64,000 bases of DNA from assembly GCF_040939785.1 (NCBI RefSeq), contig NZ_CP162553.1, positions 3,224,001-3,288,000 of the forward strand, in the 5' to 3' direction. Within the stretch, counting starts at the first letter, position 1; each line of letters opens with the position of its first letter. This DNA is from Bradyrhizobium lupini (GTDB lineage Bacteria; Pseudomonadota; Alphaproteobacteria; Rhizobiales; Xanthobacteraceae). Shown piece by piece: positions 61,253-64,000 of the stretch. The notes under the pieces are model-generated. The model did no database searches and was not told the DNA's origin. It saw nothing but the letters and a program-made list of their open reading frames with translations. The translations under genes and the position numbers were made by a program.

Positions 61253-62611
61253 ATGATGAGCCAGGAGCAGAACGACCTGATCACCCGCACCGGTGCGAAG
61301 GACCCCTGCGGGAAGCTGATGCGAAGCTACTGGCAGCCGGCGGCGCTGGTGGACGAGCTCGACGGCGATCGACCGATCCGTCCCGTCAGATTGCTCGGCG
61401 AAAGCCTGGTGCTGTTCCGCGACGAGACGGGGCGTTACGGCCTGATCGATCGCCACTGTGCGCATCGCGGCGCCGATCTCGCCTTCGGACGGCTCGAGCA
61501 TGGCGGCCTGCGTTGCGCCTTCCATGGCTGGCTGTTCGACGCCACCGGGCAATGCATCGAGACGCCGGCGGAGCCGAAGGACTCAAAGCTCTGCCAGAAC
61601 ATCCGTCAGCGCTCTTACCCTGTGGTGGAGAAGAGCGGCATCCTCTGGGCTTATCTCGGCGAGGGCGAGCCGCCGGCATTTCCCGAGCTCGACTGCTTCG
61701 TCGCGCCCGGCACGCACACCTTCGCGTTCAAAGGCCACATGGCCTGCAACTGGCTCCAGGCGCTCGAAGTCGGCATCGACCCCGCGCACGCCTCCTATCT
61801 GCATCGCTTTTTCGAGGACGAGGACACCTCGACGGCCTACGGCAAGCAGTTCCGCGGCACATCGGCAGGCAGCGACTTGCCGATGACGAAGATTTTGCGC
61901 GAATACGACCGCCCGATCATCAATGTCGAGCACACCGAATACGGCCTGCGGCTGATCGCGCTGCGCGAGATCGACGAGGAGCGCACCCATGTGCGCGTCA
62001 CCAACCAGCTCTTTCCGCACGGCTTCGTCATCCCCATGAGCACGGAGATGACGATCACACAGTGGCACGTGCCGGTCGACGACGAGAACTGCTACTGGTA
62101 CGCGATCTTCACCAGTTATTCGAACCCCGTGGACAAGCAGAAGATGCGCGACCAGCGGCTCGAGCTCTATGAGCTGCCGGATTACAAATCGCGCAAGAAC
62201 GGGACGAACGATTACGGCTTCGATCCGCACGAGCAGCAGACGGCGACCTATACCGGCATGGGCACCGACATCAACGTCCACGACCAGTGGGCGGTGGAAT
62301 CGATGGGCGCGATCCAGGACCGCACCCGGGAGCACCTCGGCACGAGCGACAAGGCGATCGTGCAGTACCGGCGCCTGCTGCGGCAGGAGATCGAGAAGGT
62401 CGCAGGCGGCGAGAAGCCGATGCTGCATCTCGACGAGGCCACCGCACGTTCGATCCAGGGTCCGGCGACCATGGACGGCATCGGGCCGACCCGAGGCTGG
62501 GAGATCTACTGGATGGAAGTCGACGTCAAGCGCCGCCGCAGCGCGCCGTGGACGGCGCCGGTGCCGAAGGAGATCGCGGACAACGTGCATCGCCTGACGG
62601 CGGCGGAGTGA
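61253..62611 (+). CDS. Rieske [2Fe-2S] aromatic-ring oxygenase, alpha subunit
   Basis: The product is 452 residues. The Rieske centre has Cys69-x-His71 and Cys88-x2-His91 (CAHRG and CAFHGW). The catalytic iron site appears as ALEVGIDPAHASYLHRFFED, with the His-x4-His pair. The size and layout resemble single-component phthalate-dioxygenase or VanA-like oxygenases, which need a separate reductase. It should hydroxylate an aromatic or similar compound, but the substrate is unknown. It diverges from the IclR gene and is followed by a glutamine-synthetase-like ligase. Confidence 0.92.
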   Translation: MMSQEQNDLITRTGAKDPCGKLMRSYWQPAALVDELDGDRPIRPVRLLGESLVLFRDETGRYGLIDRHCAHRGADLAFGRLEHGGLRCAFHGWLFDATGQCIETPAEPKDSKLCQNIRQRSYPVVEKSGILWAYLGEGEPPAFPELDCFVAPGTHTFAFKGHMACNWLQALEVGIDPAHASYLHRFFEDEDTSTAYGKQFRGTSAGSDLPMTKILREYDRPIINVEHTEYGLRLIALREIDEERTHVRVTNQLFPHGFVIPMSTEMTITQWHVPVDDENCYWYAIFTSYSNPVDKQKMRDQRLELYELPDYKSRKNGTNDYGFDPHEQQTATYTGMGTDINVHDQWAVESMGAIQDRTREHLGTSDKAIVQYRRLLRQEIEKVAGGEKPMLHLDEATARSIQGPATMDGIGPTRGWEIYWMEVDVKRRRSAPWTAPVPKEIADNVHRLTAAE

Positions 62612-62659
62612 TAATGCAGTTCGCCGCTAGCGAGGCGAGACGGCGGCTCCACATTCTTC

Positions 62660-62765
62660 GCTGTCATGCTCCGCGAAAGCGGGGCATCCAGTACGTCGCG
62701 GCCTCTCGTGAACACACGGACGTCTCTGGAATACTGGATCGTCCGCCTTCGCGGACGATGACAGT
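62660..62765. repeat. Intergenic paired palindromic repeat, about 106 bp (family A)
   Basis: It starts GCTGTCATGC and ends GATGACAG, with hairpins TCCGCGAAAGCGGGG and CGTCCGCCTTCGCGGACG, and the shared middle words ATCCAGTACG and ATACTGGAT. It sits just upstream of the glutamine-synthetase-like gene. Confidence 0.78.
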
Positions 62766-62804
62766 GTGCGCTATACTCTCGCCGAGCAAGAAGGAACTGC
62801 CAAA

Positions 62805-64000
62805 GTGACTTTCGTCGCGCGTCATGCGCTGTGGTCGGATGAGCAGAAGGACGCCGCATTGCGCGTGCGGCGCATCGTCGACGAGAAGAATCTCGAGGTC
62901 ATCCGCCTCGCCTTCCCGGACCAGCACGGCATTTTGCGCGGCAAGACCATCGTCGCCTCCGAGGCGATCGCCTCGCTGGAGAGCGGCTGCTCCATCACCA
63001 CCACCATGCTCGCCAAGGACACCTCGCACCGCACGGTGTTTCCGGTGTTCACGTCAGGCGGCGGCTTCGGCATGAAGGAGATGGAGGGCGCGGCCGACGT
63101 GCTGATGGTCGCCGATCCCACGACGTTTCGCGTTTTGCCATGGGCGCCAACCACGGGCTGGGTTCTCTGCGACCTCTATTTCAACGACGGCCGTCCCGTG
63201 CCGTTCGCGACGCGCGGGCTCTATCGCAAGGTGCTCGACGAGCTCGCAAGTCGCGGCCATGATTTCGTGGCAGGCCTCGAGGTCGAATTCCACATCTTCA
63301 AGCTCGACGATCCGCATATGCGCCCGGAGGATGCCGGCCAGCCCGGCACACCGCCTTCGGTGAGCCTGCTCAGCCACGGCTATCAATACCTCACCGAGCA
63401 GCGCTTCGACCAGATGGAGCCGGTGCTGGAGATCTTGCGGCGTGACATCGTCGCGCTCGGTCTGCCCTTGCGCTCGGTCGAGGTGGAGTTCGGGCCGAGC
63501 CAGTGCGAATTCACCTTCGCCCCGAAGAAAGGCATTGAGCCCGCGGACAACATGGTGCTGTTTCGCTCTGCCGTGAAGCAGATCGCGCACCGCCACGGCT
63601 ATCACGCCACGTTCATGTGCCGGCCGAAGCTGCCGAACCTGTTCGCGAGCGGCTGGCATCTGCACCAATCGGTGGTCTCGCGCGCGAGCGGCGAGAACCA
63701 GTTCATGGCCAAAGACGGCGGCGAGCCGCTCAGCGCGTTCGCCCGCGCCTGGCTTGCGGGCCTGCTCGACCACGCCCGCGCGTCGACCGTGTTCACCACC
63801 CCGACCATCAATGGCTACAAGCGCTACCGCTCCTATTCGCTGGCGCCGGACCGCGCGATCTGGGGCCGCGACAATCGCGGCGTGATGATCCGCGTGCTCG
63901 GCGACGCCGGCGACGCCGCCACGCGCCTGGAAAACCGCATCGGCGAGCCCGCCGCCAATCCCTATCTCTACATGGCCTCGCAGATCCTCTCCGGCCTCGA
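62805..64000 (+). CDS. Glutamine synthetase family protein (partial)
   Basis: The window ends inside this gene. About 398 residues are visible, starting GTG 62805 (VTFVARHALWSDEQKD) after AAGGA. Glutamine-synthetase signs include VAGLEVEFHIFKLDDPHMRP (metal Glu pair), RSVEVEFGPSQCEFTF, KLPNLFASGWHLHQSV with the catalytic His region, and TTPTINGYKRYRSYSLAPDR with the metal/ATP Arg. It belongs to the paralog group outside GlnA, some of which are gamma-glutamyl-amine ligases. It follows the Rieske oxygenase in the same direction, so a role in activating an amine substrate is possible. Confidence 0.9.
   Translation, partial: MTFVARHALWSDEQKDAALRVRRIVDEKNLEVIRLAFPDQHGILRGKTIVASEAIASLESGCSITTTMLAKDTSHRTVFPVFTSGGGFGMKEMEGAADVLMVADPTTFRVLPWAPTTGWVLCDLYFNDGRPVPFATRGLYRKVLDELASRGHDFVAGLEVEFHIFKLDDPHMRPEDAGQPGTPPSVSLLSHGYQYLTEQRFDQMEPVLEILRRDIVALGLPLRSVEVEFGPSQCEFTFAPKKGIEPADNMVLFRSAVKQIAHRHGYHATFMCRPKLPNLFASGWHLHQSVVSRASGENQFMAKDGGEPLSAFARAWLAGLLDHARASTVFTTPTINGYKRYRSYSLAPDRAIWGRDNRGVMIRVLGDAGDAATRLENRIGEPAANPYLYMASQILSGL

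Noticed and set aside
1..64000. CRISPR array or phage cluster
   Set aside because: No evenly spaced direct repeats with unique spacers, Cas genes or phage structural genes were seen. The repeats found are palindromic and scattered.

Overview
The window is GC-rich and densely packed with genes. It looks like chromosomal DNA of an alphaproteobacterium of the Bradyrhizobium type. Supporting signs are a GcrA cell-cycle regulator, a SAM-II riboswitch in front of metZ, an aerobic benzoyl-CoA (box) locus with a BoxR/BzdR-type regulator, a haloalkane dehalogenase whose residue numbering matches Bradyrhizobium DbjA from memory, an Omp-like/OprB-like porin fusion, and many short intergenic palindromic repeats. 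No insertion sequence, integrase, phage gene or CRISPR array was seen.

Layout. 0-10 kb: porin, a frameshifted chemotaxis receptor, a CorC/HlyC-type membrane protein, a PilZ protein, an FMN-binding glutamate-synthase-like enzyme, ferredoxin-NADP reductase and an orphan ATP-grasp protein. 10-19 kb: a minus-strand sugar operon read as LacI regulator, xylB, xylA, ABC ATPase, permease, binding protein, aldo/keto reductase (frameshifted) and amidohydrolase/lactonase. 19-29.5 kb: small housekeeping and regulatory genes, tRNA-Gly(CCC), a DNA alkyl-transfer repair protein, AraC and VOC proteins, a Met/Gly-rich protein, a MATE pump, an unrecognised 349-residue protein, a PAS protein and a dCTP-deaminase-type enzyme. 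29.5-38 kb: SAM-II/metZ, an OpgC acyltransferase operon with two periplasmic SGNH proteins, apaG, hslO, and the argD-argF pair. 38-46 kb: gcrA and the phosphate locus phoR-pstS-pstC-pstA-pstB-phoU-phoB, with a Pho box before pstS and a frameshift in phoB. 46-53 kb: a flippase-like membrane protein, a TetR-dbjA pair, an OmpA/BON protein, a polysaccharide deacetylase and an SDR. 53-60 kb: benzoate catabolism through benzoyl-CoA (bclA, hydrolase, boxC, boxB), the divergent boxR and a truncated haemoglobin. 60-64 kb: an IclR regulator diverging from a Rieske oxygenase and a glutamine-synthetase-like ligase that runs off the window end.

Three genes (chemotaxis receptor, aldo/keto reductase, phoB) each appear to lack exactly one base and read normally on both sides of the lesion. 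This may mean assembly indels rather than true decay. About a dozen intergenic palindromic elements fall into a few recurring families. The most useful leads are the TGCA-N6-TGCA operators before boxC, the SAM-II aptamer with mutually exclusive antiterminator and terminator hairpins, the OpgC-SGNH-SGNH operon, a GANTC cluster before gcrA, and the Rieske plus glutamine-synthetase-like pair.
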